64,000 bases of DNA, taken from Engraulis encrasicolus (lineage: Eukaryota > Chordata > Actinopteri > Clupeiformes > Engraulidae). This document shows, piece by piece, positions 18,501-29,774 of this stretch (positions are counted from its first letter, which is position 1; each line of letters opens with the position of its first letter). The position numbers and the translations under genes were made by a program. The stretch covers positions 27,595,634-27,659,633 of the forward strand of contig NC_085872.1 of assembly GCF_034702125.1 (NCBI RefSeq). Direction: 5' to 3'. Below the pieces are notes generated by a model that was not told the DNA's origin, made no database searches, and saw only the letters and a program-made list of their open reading frames with translations.

Positions 18501-21500
18501 AGTTGAGAAGGAAGATTGTGCACAACCCAGGTTAAGGTGAAGCACAAAGGCTGAGTGTAGTGAAAGGCGCGCACATCCAACAGGAAAGCATCAGCAGGTG
18601 CCAAATCAAAAATGGCATATGTAGAAGGGTGGAAGGATCTGCACACTGCTTGTAAAAGACTCAATATATTGGGAGCAACGTTTCGATCATAGATCTTTTT
18701 CGGGCTTCTTGAAGAGAATCTATGATCGAAACGTTGCTGTGGAGAAACTGTGTCTGAGTCCACACACTTGAAATACTTTTTTGGTGTTTTGTTCCATGGC
18801 AGAACTACGTTTTGACCATTGGGATCATCTTGTTAATGGAATAAAATACAAAAAAGGATTTCAAGTGTGCGGACTCCTCACTCAAAAACTACTTCTACCA
18901 CACCGTATCTTTTCATCTGGATCTTTCTTGGTGCAGAGCCTGTGCCGATGGGTTCTGAGTGTGAGGCGCTGCTACCGGCGGGATGTGGCGTACCACAACT
19001 GGCACCACGCCCTGAGCACTGCCCAGTGCATGTTTGCCATGCTGAAGGCCACCGGTTACCTGCAGGTCAGCTGGGCTCTTCTTTAAAGGGACACTGTGCG
19101 AGATTTTTAGTTGTTTATTTCCAGAATTCATGCTGCCCATTCAATAATGTTACCTTTTTCATGAATACTTACCACCAGCATCAAATTCTAAGTATTCATT
19201 ATGACTGGAAAAATTGCACTTTTCATACATGAAAAGGGGGATCTTCTCCATGGTCCGCCATTTTGAATTTCCAAAAATAGCCATTTTTAGCTGCAAAGAT
19301 AACTGTACTTGGACCATACTAGAAAATATTTGTTTATTACTTAGTAAACTTTCATTTAAAGATCAAATTTGGCAATAGGCAGCCCAGTTTCAATGAGCAG
19401 CATAGTTGCAGTACCTTTTTTGACCATTTCCTGCACAGTGTCCCTTTAAGCACAAGCATTTACTCGACAACCTTTTGAGATTGTGTTACTCTGGGTCACA
19501 CACAATGGGGTGTTTGATAAGGAGATTCACTGATTTTGTTTAAGCAGCTCTTTGACATCTTGTCATGATTTTTTCTTGTCCCTGCATCTAAAGTTGCCCA
19601 TATTTCTACTTTGTAGAGCAATTTCACCAATTTGGAGATCTTGGCTCTCATGATTGCTACCCTCTGCCATGATCTCGACCACAGAGGAGTCAACAACTCA
19701 TACATAGAAAGGTACAGACTGGTTTGCTATCAGTAGCCCATTAAACCATGTTTATGCACAAAGAGCTTTGCAGCACTTATACTCACATTTAGATTTTTTA
19801 GACTTTTTATGCATATATATATTGATATATTGACAATACCTCTGTATGCGTATCTTTTGATATATTGACAATACCTCTCTTCCCTGCTTCTTCCCCTGTT
19901 GCGGTTCGGCAGGAGTCAGCAGCCTCTTGCCCAGCTGTATGGCCACTCATCATTGGAGCATCACCACTATGACCTGTGTGTCCTCATCCTCAACAACCCA
20001 GTAAGCTGTGCTTTTCTGACATGGTTACCTCCGCCAAGGAGGTTATGTTTTCGGTCGCGTTGGGTTGTCCTTCTGTTTGTTTGTTTGTTTGCTTGTTTGT
20101 CTGTCAGCAGGAGTTGTTGGAAATGACCCAAGGATCAAGTGATTAAATGCTGGTGGTGATCCGGATCACGAACCGGAACCTGGATTTTTAAAAAGATTCT
20201 TCAGCATTGCTGGCCTAGAAATCTAGACGCCCCTAGTGACCACAAATTGAATAGCGGATAGGGCAAATTTTGACATTCCAGTTTTTAACTCCACTAAAAG
20301 AAGGCAGAAAGACTTAAAATAAAAATAGGGTGTAACATAGTCAAATGTTCTATAAAAAGCTTCCTTGGCGGAGGTCTGCACTCTCTGAGTGAATTTCTAG
20401 TTGTGTTTTTTATTCCCTTCATGCTGTTGATAGCCATCGAACCATCTTGCTCATATCTCTTCTCTGTCTCTTCCCTGTTTTATCTTTTTTCCTCATTTGT
20501 AGGGTAGTGAGATCCTGAGCGGGTTGTCACAGCAGGACTATCAACAGTGCCTACAAATGATTGAGAAAAACATTCTGGCCACAGACCTTGCCCTCTACAT
20601 GCAGTACGCCACATACTTTCTTCTTACCTTCTTGTAAACAGCACTTCCTTATAGAGCTTTGGCTGCTCTTAGCTTTAAATGACTCTAAAACTTTGAGAAT
20701 GTGCATTTTACGTTGATATTTCAAGTGATATTTCTCCTTGTGAATGCTGTTCTCAAGTATCAAAAGCAAACGTTGATCCTTACAGTGTTTTTGTCACTTT
20801 CCTATCATGCATATATTATATACATTCACAGTTGAAACTTGGAACTCACCTTTAAGTGTTACTGTTGTTACGTAATTGCTTACTACTGTAAACAGTGTGA
20901 TTATTTTGTCATGAAGAGACTGATATACATTTACATACATTATATACCACAGGAGGAGGGAAGAGTTCTTCAAGATTGCAAGGAGACAGAACCTCTGTTT
21001 GGAAGATCAGGATCACAGAGAACTGTTGAGGTACAGCATACTAGCACTTTTTTCTTTTCTTTTTATTGATTTATTTTTAATACTACAGTATTTTATACAT
21101 ACTACAGTACTTACTACCTCTACAAAATAGGCGCACTGACCTGTCTCCACTTGCTATTTCACATATTTCAACATATAAAATGCATGTTACACAGCGATGC
21201 ATAACTATCTCTGAGCATTACCATGTGTCTTTATTTACCGTAGTTACTATTTTCACTAACTCACACGATTACTATTAAAATCATTCTCTCCTGCTGTGCT
21301 CTACAGATCAATGTTGATGACAGCAAGTGATATATCTGCGATCACGAAGCCTTGGCCTGTGCAGAAAAAGGTGAGAGAGACAGATTGGCAGACTTGTTTT
21401 TAGTGTAGTGATTGTGGTAACTACAAACTGTATTATACCATAAGAACCTTTTTTGTTGGCCCTGCCGTGGCCAACCGGTAGGGCACTCGTCTGTGGCTGA

Positions 21501-22073
21501 CCCGGGTTTGAATCGCGGCCCGGGTCCTTTGCTGGCCCCTCCCCGTCTCTCTCCCCATTTGCTTCCTGTCCACCTCTCACACTCGAATAAAGTTGAAAAA
21601 GACAAAGATAAAATATTTTTATTTTTTTAAAAACTGTTGTGTTGTATGACAAGGGCATGTTAATTCTTTGTTTTGTAGACTGCCAGCCTTATTGCATCCG
21701 AGTTCTTTGCTCAAGGGGACCGTGAGAAAGATGAATTCAATATCAGGCCCATGGTAAGTTACGTGTAAAATGAATTTCATGTGAATATGCTGAGATAAGT
21801 ATTGCTGAGATATCAGCATTTTGCTCAATTGCACAGTATATGTATTTTAAATTGACACGTGCATCCTTAAGGTGATGTTTATCCTCCCTCTTCAACAGGG
21901 TGTAATGAACCGAGAGAACAGCACTCGTTTACCGCACATGCAAGTGGAGTACATTAATGGGATATGTGCCCCGTTGTACAAGGTGAGCACTATCACCACA
22001 CCATACCACACTACATCACTCTAAGCACTGCTGCTTGACAAAATGACATAGCAACTCAACTGGTAACCCCCCC

Positions 22074-22108
<35 letters not shown>

Positions 22109-22318
22109 TCTCTCACACCCATGTTATTTTTATGTGTTCTATGTCCGTGTTAGGCTCTTGCTCGGATGTTCGAGCCTTGCACCCCACTTCTACAGGGCTG
22201 CATGAACAACCGCGACAACTGGCAGCGGCTTGCTGAGGGAGATGGAACTGACGAGGCTGAGGCTGATGACGAGGCTGAGGCTGATACCGAGGCTGAGGCG
22301 GAGGCGGAGGAGGGGTAG
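12567..22318 (+). CDS. pde5a: PDE5-type cGMP-specific 3',5'-cyclic nucleotide phosphodiesterase, complete, 21 coding exons
   Basis: Cytosolic enzyme that hydrolyses cGMP to 5'-GMP. Exons: 12567-12853, 13155-13818, 14889-14978, 15080-15163, 15325-15414, 15524-15661, 15979-16046, 16175-16280, 17039-17120, 17312-17487, 18029-18079, 18219-18365, 18937-19065, 19617-19711, 19913-20000, 20503-20603, 20953-21030, 21307-21370, 21679-21753, 21899-21982 and 22154-22318. They sum to 2862 nt, or 953 residues plus stop, in frame throughout. GAF-A (about 220-405) keeps the NKXnFX3DE motif (N356, K357, F369, D373, E374). GAF-B (about 406-595) keeps it too (N543, K544, F555, D559, E560). The catalytic domain has YHNWHHA (H681, H685), HDLDHRG (H722, D723), D833 and the purine-binding Q886. 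RRFS at 142-145 aligns with the mammalian PKG/PKA site. Odd points: an SP-rich insert at 180-211 and an acidic Glu/Ala C-terminus. Phase and motifs favour PDE5 over PDE11 or PDE6. Which teleost co-orthologue it is cannot be told. The ATG at 12567 is the first one in the frame. Confidence 0.93.
14376..14568. mobile_element. 193-bp hAT-type MITE in pde5a intron 2
   Basis: Ends CAGGGTTGCCAGAT and ATCTGGCAACACTG are inverted copies. The 8-bp duplication AACTCATC is exact at 14368-14375 and 14569-14576. Confidence 0.9.
15688..15800. repeat. Foldback (inverted repeat) in pde5a intron 6
   Basis: Arms of about 47 bases (…GACACCGCGCACTGCTTGCTG… and its inverse …CAGTAAGCAGTGTGCGGTGTC…) flank a short loop around 15740, 27 bases after the donor of exon 6. 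It would form a strong hairpin in the pre-mRNA. Confidence 0.8.
16404..16713. mobile_element. TTAA-target MITE, family A copy 1 (pde5a intron 8)
   Basis: TTAA at 16400-16403 and 16714-16717 bracket AGGTRCACTGTG inverted ends. The same family occurs reversed at 19087-19445. Both contain a GAAAAGTGCAATTTTTCCAG-like block and a TTACTTAGTAAACTTTCAT-like block. Confidence 0.8.
17632..17882. mobile_element. Tc1/mariner-type MITE in pde5a intron 10
   Basis: TA at 17630-17631 and 17883-17884. The ends CATTGATGGCAATAAGTAT and the inverse of CATACTTATTGCCACCACTG match over about 50 bases, including a shared TGATTTTGTTGGTTTGCCCA block. No ORF. Confidence 0.8.
17895..17945. repeat. Small LINE-tail fragment
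   Basis: GTCAAGTCAAGTTTATTT resembles the 3' end of the L2-type elements seen at 25837, 48614 and 60642. The remainder is absent. Confidence 0.45.
18655..18740. repeat. Foldback repeat in pde5a intron 12
   Basis: AGCAACGTTTCGATCATAGA and its inverse TCTATGATCGAAACGTTGCT flank a 24-base loop, a near-perfect hairpin. Confidence 0.85.
19087..19445. mobile_element. TTAA-target MITE, family A copy 2 (pde5a intron 13)
   Basis: TTAA at 19083-19086 and 19446-19449; ends AGGGACACTGTGC and GCACAGTGTCCCT. Opposite orientation to the copy at 16404-16713. Confidence 0.85.
20026..20400. mobile_element. Inverted-end repeat (CTCCGCCAAGGAGG family) in pde5a intron 15
   Basis: Starts tacctccgccaaggaggtta and ends with ccttggcggaggtctgcact plus ctctgagtgaatttctag. 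Such copies with the same ends are widespread in animal genomes, as I recall. Non-coding. Confidence 0.65.
21458..21605 (+). repeat. tRNA-derived SINE in pde5a intron 18
   Basis: Same family as 809-985, with GGCCCTGCCGTGGCC head and a B-box-like GGTTTGAATCGC. Confidence 0.75.
22070..22106. repeat. (CA)n microsatellite 47 bases before the last pde5a exon
   Basis: A C run then about 16 CA units in intron 20, close to the acceptor at 22153. Confidence 0.9.
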
Positions 22319-23653
22319 CCTGGAAGAGAAATGGAGACAAGGGGAAAAAATCAAATGAAACCGCTATAGTGTACAGCTCAGAAGCACAGAAATCAACAAA
22401 ACTACCATATATTCCAAGTTCAGTGGACTGTAGCTACTATTTTCACCACTTACATAGGCTAAAACAGTTGATTATTTTCTCTCTTTATTTTCTGGTATAC
22501 AGAAAGGTCCATGTGCCTTAAAATAGTGTACATAATGCATACTGTATTATAGTACTGATATATCTGTGTGTCTGTATGTTGTACTAAGATGTTACTTTCG
22601 TATCGCTTGCATGTGGTATTACACCAAAATATTGATCAAAGGGAACGTTATTGTATTTCAGGAATTGTGTGATGCTCTCTGAAACTTAAGTGGCTTAAAA
22701 GGGTAAACCATAAAATGGTGAAGCTCTGTCTATTCAGATTTATCTGCTTAAATCAAAACTACTGAATTCAGTGTTTTTAATCATTTTAATTATGGCCACA
22801 GTACCCCCTGTATATTGTTTCTTGATTTCCTCACCTGTTGTGCTTGTACAAAAAAAAACGCATAGGCTATTTGCACCAACAGAAAATCTACTGCTATTAC
22901 CTGATTACTTCTCAAACACCACATCTTACCACTATATGCATTGCATTAGAGGACCGCTGTTTCTTCATAGGTCAATGCCTTTCGGGTAATTGTAACTATC
23001 TAACAGTAACAGTATGTACTGTATTCTAATGACTCTGAGTAGGCCATGCATACTACATAGCCAATGAGTAGCCTGGACTGCATTGAATGGAGGATCAAAA
23101 CATTTAAGTGCTGGAGTTACAGCTGCCATATTAGAGACAAGCCGTGTAATGTTCTCACAAAGTCATAGGCTATTCTGACCTACACAACAAAACTATAATA
23201 GCCTATTTATAACCGTATTTCCTAATCAGTCTAGGCCACCATTTAGTGATGTTGCTGAGGACAATAAGTTGTCAGGAGTGTAACAGGCTACAGGTAACAG
23301 GTAACAGTGACGAGATGAAATTTGCAGCTTTGTGTCTTACTGTATCACCCGATCACCTGTCCCCTGTTATCTTACAATGTAGCGCTTCAGTTGATCTAAT
23401 CATTATTTTTTTCAATGACATGTTAGACACAGGTAGGCTACTTGCCAGACAATGCCCATAATTATAAATAAAGAGTGTAAAATACTTGACCTTTCCTGTC
23501 ACTTTTTGTCTAGGCCTACATTTGATTGCAGAATCAACATGATCATTCCTCTCAAACGACAGCCTAGTCATTTAGATATACAGATTTGTGTTCATGCCTC
23601 TACAATAAATGTATGGACTTCGTTGCACTTGTCCGTCTTGAATTTCATACACA
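22319..23653 (+). other. pde5a 3' UTR and downstream intergenic sequence
   Basis: No further ORF of note. A candidate AATAAA lies at 23467-23472; whether it is the signal used is uncertain. The region is AT-rich unique sequence. Confidence 0.45.
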
Positions 23654-24071
23654 TGTGACGGAGGTCTTCCTGCACCTGTTCGTCCCCCTCGGGGCACGAA
23701 CCTGCGACCTCGTCAACTACATCGGTTTGGAAATGGGAGGCACAGTACGATACCGCTGGACTAAAGGACCAGTCCCCCAGCCCAACGGCATCGACACTGT
23801 ATGAGGCTTTCGGGAGGGAATTTTACTAAAGTTCCACGCAAACTCTGCTAGTTAGCCTCCGTTACACTCTCCCCCTTAAACCTCACTCCCATCCCGTGTC
23901 AATCGGCACCACTGTGACGGAAGTCTTCCTGCACCTGTTTGTCCCCCTCGGGGTACGAACCTGCGACCTCGTCAACTACATCGGTTCGGAAATGGGAGGC
24001 ACAGTACAGTACTGCTGGACTAAAGGACCAGTCCTCCAGCCCAACGGCATCGACACTATATGAGGCCTTGG
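23654..24071. repeat. Two direct copies of a ~160-bp unit, period 259
   Basis: Units starting TGTGACGGAGGTCTTCCTGC (23654) and TGTGACGGAAGTCTTCCTGC (23913) match closely through to ACGGCATCGACACT then GTATGAGG or ATATGAGG. On the minus strand the unit holds GGTCGCAGGTTCGTGCCCCG, which resembles a tRNA B box, so this may be a tandem tRNA-derived SINE. Confidence 0.75.
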
Positions 24072-24591
24072 GGCGCGAACCTGTGATGACCCGTACGAGC
24101 GCTGTTTGCACTCCAAGTCACTAGAGTTCATGAGAAATTCCTGCGTACGTATTTTCTGGAGGCGCGCGGCGTCAGTTCCCTGTAATTGTCAACAACCGAC
24201 AGCAGATCTAATTGGCGAAATGTACCAAAATAAAATAAAATGTTAGGTAAACCAGCCCGAAACGTGTGCAGGGCATACACATATGAAGTAGTTATTAATA
24301 ACCATGAATCCAGCTTATAATGCTTTATGAATCCAAGGACGTTATGAGCTACATGATCTCGAAGGAATAGTGTCTATTTTCTCACGCAAACCAAAACCTG
24401 AAATTGCGTCCAGATAACAACGCATTCCCTTTGACACACATGCGAAGTGGTCTTCGCCTGGCTCTGCCACACCCCTGCAGAATTACCCCTCCCCCTCCCC
24501 CTTCCCTTCCCCTGAAGGGGTGGGCAGTACAGTCAGCAGGAGCCACTATACAGTACACAGTACACACCCTAAGGGTGTGGTTGGACCCGAC

Positions 24592-24662
24592 ATGGAGCCC
24601 TCCCTTGGACTCATCCTTGGAATCTGCTCAATCGCCTTGGGAGTCATGACCTTCAGCATCTT
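24592..24662 (+). CDS. Possible first coding exon of a small membrane protein (unrecognised)
   Basis: An ATG in fair context (gacATGG) opens 23 codons reading MEPSLGLILGICSIALGVMT and then FSI, followed by TT and a good donor (gtaagt at 24663). The stretch is strongly hydrophobic and looks like one transmembrane helix or signal anchor. The upstream 150 bases are C/T-rich and promoter-like. I do not recognise the protein. A possible acceptor at 30593/30594 (ttccacag) would add only three residues before a stop, giving a 27-residue micropeptide; other partner exons may exist. This could equally be a chance ORF. Confidence 0.25.
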
Positions 24663-26235
24663 GTAAGTGGAACACTTCATCTTTTAACACAGATCATCTA
24701 TTATAAATAGGGTTGGCAACAATTGATGAGCAGTGCCACTGACGTTTATATGCTAGGATTGTGGAACCATCTAAACGATACCTCTGCTTATGCCTTTTCT
24801 GAGGGCATGTGTGAGAGAACACAATGTTCAGGAGTCTGAGAAGTCATTGCAGTTCAATGTAGTCAACAGGTTTTCAAAACGGTTCAGCAGTCTACTTCAC
24901 CACCTTCAACAAGTTATTTGGTAGCCTAAGTCAAAGCAATATGGTCACTTGGTTTTGCTGTGGTGATGACTGACGTTCAAGATTTAATAATATAATAATT
25001 AAAAAAACAAAAACAAAACTCTAATGGCTAGCCCACACTATTGATCAGCCTTGATTGTTATTACAGTTTATGACACAGAAACATTGGCTCTATGGGCTAG
25101 AAACGTTCAGATGGCCTTTTATTCAACTGTGTTCATTTAATATGTTTTTGTTTCCCCGGTGCACCCTCTGTGCACATGCATGGAGCTCATTGGTTGCTAA
25201 AAATAGGCTATTGTACTGCAGCTGGTTACATTTTTACAGATGTGGTTATGGTGGCGCTCATTGACTGCTACAAATAGGCTACTCTACGGCCATGCTTACA
25301 TAGTTCCACAAATAAATCTTTTGGTGGTGTGTGCATAATGCCCTACAAAGGCAAAGTAAGTGCAGTGCAGTATTTTTTTTCATAAATTTCCACCACAGAT
25401 ATTAAATTGAATTTCAGTTCCAGGCTATTTGTATTCACAGTTTTTACTCTATGGCAAGGTACATTACCATTTCAAGAAATGATGTTATCATCCTGAAACA
25501 TTCGTTCAATTGATAAGACCAGAAAAGAAAGTTCACATTTGATATTATACACACACTGTCCCATTTTCAATGTCTGCTCTGTCTATGTGTATGTCTTTCC
25601 GCATAGAGAAACACATTTTCAGTTCCATTGTATGACCTGTGAATGTGAAGAAATTGACAATAAAGCCAACTTGTCTGGTGAAGTGTTTCTAATATATTCT
25701 TTTCTTTTTTATTATATTCAAATTATAGGAATATCATTTAAGTGAATGATTCCAGGTTGTTATTCAGCTATTATTGTATGTATTTTCTGAAGGGATCCCC
25801 ACAGTTGAGGAGAGTTTTTCCATTAAGCAGTCCAAGATCAAGTCAAGTCAAGTCAAGTCAAGTTTATTGTCAATTTCTTTACATGCACTGGTCATACAAA
25901 GAATTTGAAATTGCGTTTCTTGCTCTCCCATGCAGACATAGACTAATCTAGGTAAGGACATAGACAGTATAGACATAGACAGTACTCATACATGGACATA
26001 GACAGTATGGACGTAGACATTGCTCATACAGACATTTAAAGTGCAAGACTGGACAACAGAAGACTTGTAGAGAACATACATTAAGAGGAGGTATTTTGTT
26101 GTTCTTTTTCTAAAAGTCCTTTATAGCGTTCTGACATAGTAATAGTAGCATTTGAAGAAATAAATAATTAAAAAAGGTTTTTATTAAATACACCAGCAGC
26201 AGTATGTGTGTGTGTGTGTGTGTTTGTATGTGTTT

Positions 26236-26306
<71 letters not shown>

Positions 26307-26441
26307 AGTGCAGGTAGAAAGTGCGGTGTGCGTCTGTGTGTGTGTACCTGTGTATGTGTGTGTGTGTGTGTGTATGTGTGTGAGTATGAGTTGTGTGTCA
26401 GTGTGTGTATGTTTGGGTTTAGTGCAGAAAGTGCAGTGTGC

Positions 26442-26519
<78 letters not shown>

Positions 26520-26629
26520 ATGTGTATGTTTTGAGTTAGTGCAGGTTGAAAGTTCAGTCACAGATGTAGTAGTGCAGGTGGAATGTTCAGTCGCAGATAT
26601 GGTGGTGGGGATGAGGGGGGGGAGCGTTG

Positions 26630-28321
26630 TCAGTGGCCTGGCTGGCTAGAGGCTGACAGTGAATGGAGAGTGGGTTGAGTGTTCAGTATCTTGATTGCTT
26701 GATGCATCGTGCTGCTTGCAAGCCTGGTGGTACGGGAACGGAGGCGCCTGTACCTCTTTCCAGAGGGCAGGAGGCTGAACAGTTTGTGTGCAGGGTGGCT
26801 TGTGTCTTTGATGATCATCAGTGCTTTTCGGGTGAGGCGTGCGGTGTAAATGTCCTGCAGGGAGGGGAGTGGTACTCCAATGATCTTCTTCGCTGTGTTC
26901 ACAACACGCTGGAGTGTCTTCCTGTTTTTCTCCGTGCAGCTTCCTCCCCACACTGTGATGCAGCTGGACACGACGCTCTCTATGGTTCCTCTGTAGAATG
27001 TTGTCATGATGGAGGGTGTAGCACTTGCCTTCTTTAGTTTGCGCAAGAAGTAGAGACGCTGATGGGCCTTCTTCGCCAGTGATGTAGTGTTGGTGGTCCA
27101 AGAGAGGTCGTCGCTGATGTGCACTCCAAGGAACTTGGTGCTGCTCACTCTCTCCACAGCATCACCGTCGATGGTCAGTGGTGGCAGTTGTTTTTGGACC
27201 CTCTGAAAGTTGACAACAATCTCCTTGGTCTTGTTGACATTCAGCAGGAGGTTGTTGTCTTTGCACCATCTGGCCAGCAGGTCTACTTCTTCTCTGTAGT
27301 GGGTCTCATCGCCCTTAGTGATGAGGCCCACCAGTGTTGTATCATCCGCAAACTTCACTAGATGGCTAGTGCTGTGGGTCGTTGTGCAGTCATGTGTCAG
27401 CAGCGTGAACAGCAGGGGGCTGAGAACACAACCTTGCGGAGCCCCCGTGCTCAGGGTCAGGGTGCTTGAGGTGTTATTCCCTACCCATACTGCTTGTGGT
27501 CTCTGCATCAGGAAGTCCAGCAGCCAGTTGCAGAGGGAGGTGCTGAAACCTAGTTTGTCCAGTTTTCTGATGAGTTGTTGTGGTATTATGGTATTAAATG
27601 CTGAACTGAAGTCAATGAACAGCATTCTCACATATGAGTCTTTATTGTCCAAGTGGGTGAGGGCTGGATGGAGGGCAGAGCAGATTGCATCCTCCGTGGA
27701 TCGCTTGGCTCGGTATGCGAACTGGTAGGGGTCCAGGGTGGGGGGTAGGGTGGCTTTGATATGTGACAGGACTAGCCGTTCGAAGCACTTCATGATTATG
27801 GGCGTCAGTGCTACAGGACGGTAGTCATTGAAGCATGATGGTGATGATTTCTTCGGCACGGGTATGATGGTAGCAGCTTTGAAAAGTGATGGGATGACTG
27901 CTTGCTCCAGAGAGATGTTAAAGATGTCTGTGAAGACATCCTTCAGCTCTTCTGCACAATCCTTCAACACTCGGCCAGGTATGTTGTCTGGGCCAGCTGC
28001 TTTGCGTGGGTTGATGGTGGCCAGTGTCCTCTTCACACTGGCAGAGGACAGGTACAGGGGTTGATCATGGGGGGGAGGGGGAGTTTTCTGTGGATGAGTG
28101 TCATTTTGTGCTTCAAAACGGGCAAAGAAACTGTTCAGGTCGTTTAGCAGAGAGGTGTTGTTGTCACAGCTTCGTGGTGCGGGCTTATAGTCCGTGATGG
28201 CCTGTATGCCCTGCCACAGGCTCTGTGCATCTCTGCTGTCTTTGAAGTGTGTTGTTATTTTGTCCGAGTATTCCTTTTTTGCTTTCCTGATGCCCTGGGA
28301 CAGGTTTGCCCTTGCTGCTTT
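26630..28321 (-). CDS. LINE reverse transcriptase, C-terminal portion of ORF2
   Basis: About 560 residues in one open frame. Reverse transcriptase blocks appear in order: [20 protein letters not shown] (fingers), [31 protein letters not shown] (first catalytic Asp), [26 protein letters not shown] (catalytic Asp pair), KTKEIVVNF and [12 protein letters not shown]. The basic C-terminal region with WGG and [10 protein letters not shown] is typical of L2/CR1-like ORF2. The endonuclease domain is missing. The ORF is intact apart from the LTR insertion, so the copy is young. It is not a host gene. Confidence 0.92.
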   Translation of the reverse strand, partial: KAARANLSQGIRKAKKEYSDKITTHFKDSRDAQSLWQGIQAITDYKPAPRSCDNNTSLLNDLNSFFARFEAQNDTHPQKTPPPPHDQPLYLSSASVKRTLATINPRKAAGPDNIPGRVLKDCAEELKDVFTDIFNISLEQAVIPSLFKAATIIPVPKKSSPSCFNDYRPVALTPIIMKCFERLVLSHIKATLPPTLDPYQFAYRAKRSTEDAICSALHPALTHLDNKDSYVRMLFIDFSSAFNTIIPQQLIRKLDKLGFSTSLCNWLLDFLMQRPQAVWVGNNTSSTLTLSTGAPQGCVLSPLLFTLLTHDCTTTHSTSHLVKFADDTTLVGLITKGDETHYREEVDLLARWCKDNNLLLNVNKTKEIVVNFQRVQKQLPPLTIDGDAVERVSSTKFLGVHISDDLSWTTNTTSLAKKAHQRLYFLRKLKKASATPSIMTTFYRGTIESVVSSCITVWGGSCTEKNRKTLQRVVNTAKKIIGVPLPSLQDIYTARLTRKALMIIKDTSHPAHKLFSLLPSGKRYRRLRSRTTRLASSTMHQAIKILNTQPTLHSLSASSQPGH

Positions 28322-29483
28322 TGTCACGGGGGTGACTTTGAGTGAGGACTTTGTAAATTAGAAATCGGAAGTAAACATTGGGAAAACACGACTATGGGGT
28401 CAATTAAAGTAAACGGCTACAGGTGGGAATAGGAAATGGGTGTGGTTGGTGATTGGTGACTTTGGGTTGGGGGAGTGTTTATATGCGGAGACGCGAAGTT
28501 GGACGGGGCGCGGAGGGAGAGGGAGAGCAGCCACGAGAGAAGAGGGGGGGCCTCGGAGGAGAGATGCGGCCGTGCCAGAGGGACAGGTGTAGAGGTGGAG
28601 AGAACGTTCAACTCCGGTAGCCGGAGAAGAGGACCAGGCCGGAAGAAGACACTGGTGATCCTATGGATCTGCGTGCAGACGGCTCAGCAGCTCGACGGAG
28701 GGAGCGCGACTGGCATTGTGCCTGGTGTGAAAGTCCGCGACCAGAGCTAGAGTGGAAGTGCTGCTTCGGAGGACGACCGGGGGGTTAGGACGCTCCCCCC
28801 GTCCAAAAGTTAAGTGTCTGCCTGGTACCCCGCACTACGTTAGAAACTCACCTCCTGTCCGTGCGCGCCATCGCCGCATTCTCTCTCTCTTGCTCTCGCC
28901 CCTCCCTCTCTCTCTCTCTCTACAAACCCAGCAGTTGTACTTGGACTCACGTTTAATATCGCTGGCCTACCCAGGTGAATCGCAGCACACATTGTTTGCA
29001 GTGAGCTGTGCCGTGTGCGAGTGCTGTGTAACTTCACCCTAATGTTTAACCTAGACTAGCGATTGCAGTGTTGTAAATCACGTATGGAATAAGTGCAGCG
29101 ATTACCTGCGTAGCCTACTTAATTATGGAAGTGAGTGTCATTTGGACTGCCTATGGAAACAAGCCTACTGTCACCAAGCTCTTCCTGTCTCCCCAGCCTC
29201 GCAATGGATGGACACCTGGCCACCGCTCCTCCGCCTCCTTTGGAACTGATGACTGTGGGGGGGGATCTCTAAGGAATGGACATGGGACTGGGTTTGGGAT
29301 TTCTGACTTTTATAGACTTGGGGTGCCCCAGGACTCTTTTAGATTTCTGTTTAGTTAATAAATATTATTTTAAAACTTAATCTTTGTGTCTTGGCGTATG
29401 TGTGGTGCACAGTGTACTCTCCAGGGTATTTGGTAACAAGGAGAGGTGTCGCTAGAAAAATGCGCACCTTCTCACCTGCGACA
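28322..29483. mobile_element. Solo LTR (Gypsy-like size) inserted in the LINE
   Basis: Begins TGTCACGGGGGTGAC and ends CACCTGCGACA, the TG...CA ends of an LTR, 1162 bases. The 4-bp duplication CTTT lies at 28318-28321 and 29484-29487. An AATAAA-like signal (ttaataaatatt, about 29357) near the 3' side suggests plus-strand orientation. There is no internal coding region, so this is a recombined solo LTR. Taking the LTR and one CTTT away leaves the LINE frame continuous. Confidence 0.85.
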
Positions 29484-29719
29484 CTTTTAGGCCAGCTACG
29501 TCTCCTGCTCTGAAGGCTTTGTCTCTGGCCCTCAGCAGTCTGTGAACGTCTCCTGTGAACCATGGCTTCTGGTTGGCCCTGGTGGTGATGCGTTTTATTT
29601 CTGTAACATCATCAATGCATTTTGTGATGTAGGAGGTCACGGTGTCTGTGTACTCCTCAATGTCAATGTGGTTGCTGTGGGTGGCAGCTGTTTTGAACAT
29701 GTCCCAATCTGTGACAAGA

Positions 29720-29721
<2 letters not shown>
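29484..29721 (-). CDS. LINE ORF2 fragment upstream of the LTR insertion
   Basis: About 79 residues on the minus strand, including KPWFTGDVHRLLRARDKAF, the segment between endonuclease and reverse transcriptase in L2-like ORF2. It is continuous in frame with 26630-28321. Confidence 0.8.

Positions 29722-29771
<50 letters not shown>
29722..29771. repeat. (CA)n microsatellite at the 5' break of the LINE
   Basis: 25 CA units at the point where LINE similarity ends. Confidence 0.95.

Positions 29772-29774
<3 letters not shown>

Larger units (their letters stand above)
25837..29721 (-). mobile_element. L2-type LINE (non-LTR retrotransposon), 5' truncated, split by an LTR
   Basis: On the minus strand the 3' end is at 25837 and ends in (ACTTG)n, the pentamer tail of L2/CR1-like fish LINEs. 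The 3' UTR contains (GT)n blocks at 26206-26305 and 26440-26519. The reverse transcriptase ORF occupies 26630-28321 and resumes at 29484-29721. It stops at a (CA)n tract at 29722-29771. A second copy of the 3' end lies at 60642-63409, with only a few differences. Confidence 0.9.

Noticed and set aside
23899..24124. Small protein-coding genes in the tandem repeat
   Set aside because: The open frames follow the repeat and are not supported by codon conservation between the two units.
26663..28147. Plus-strand ORFs opposite the LINE
   Set aside because: Antisense of the reverse transcriptase frame.
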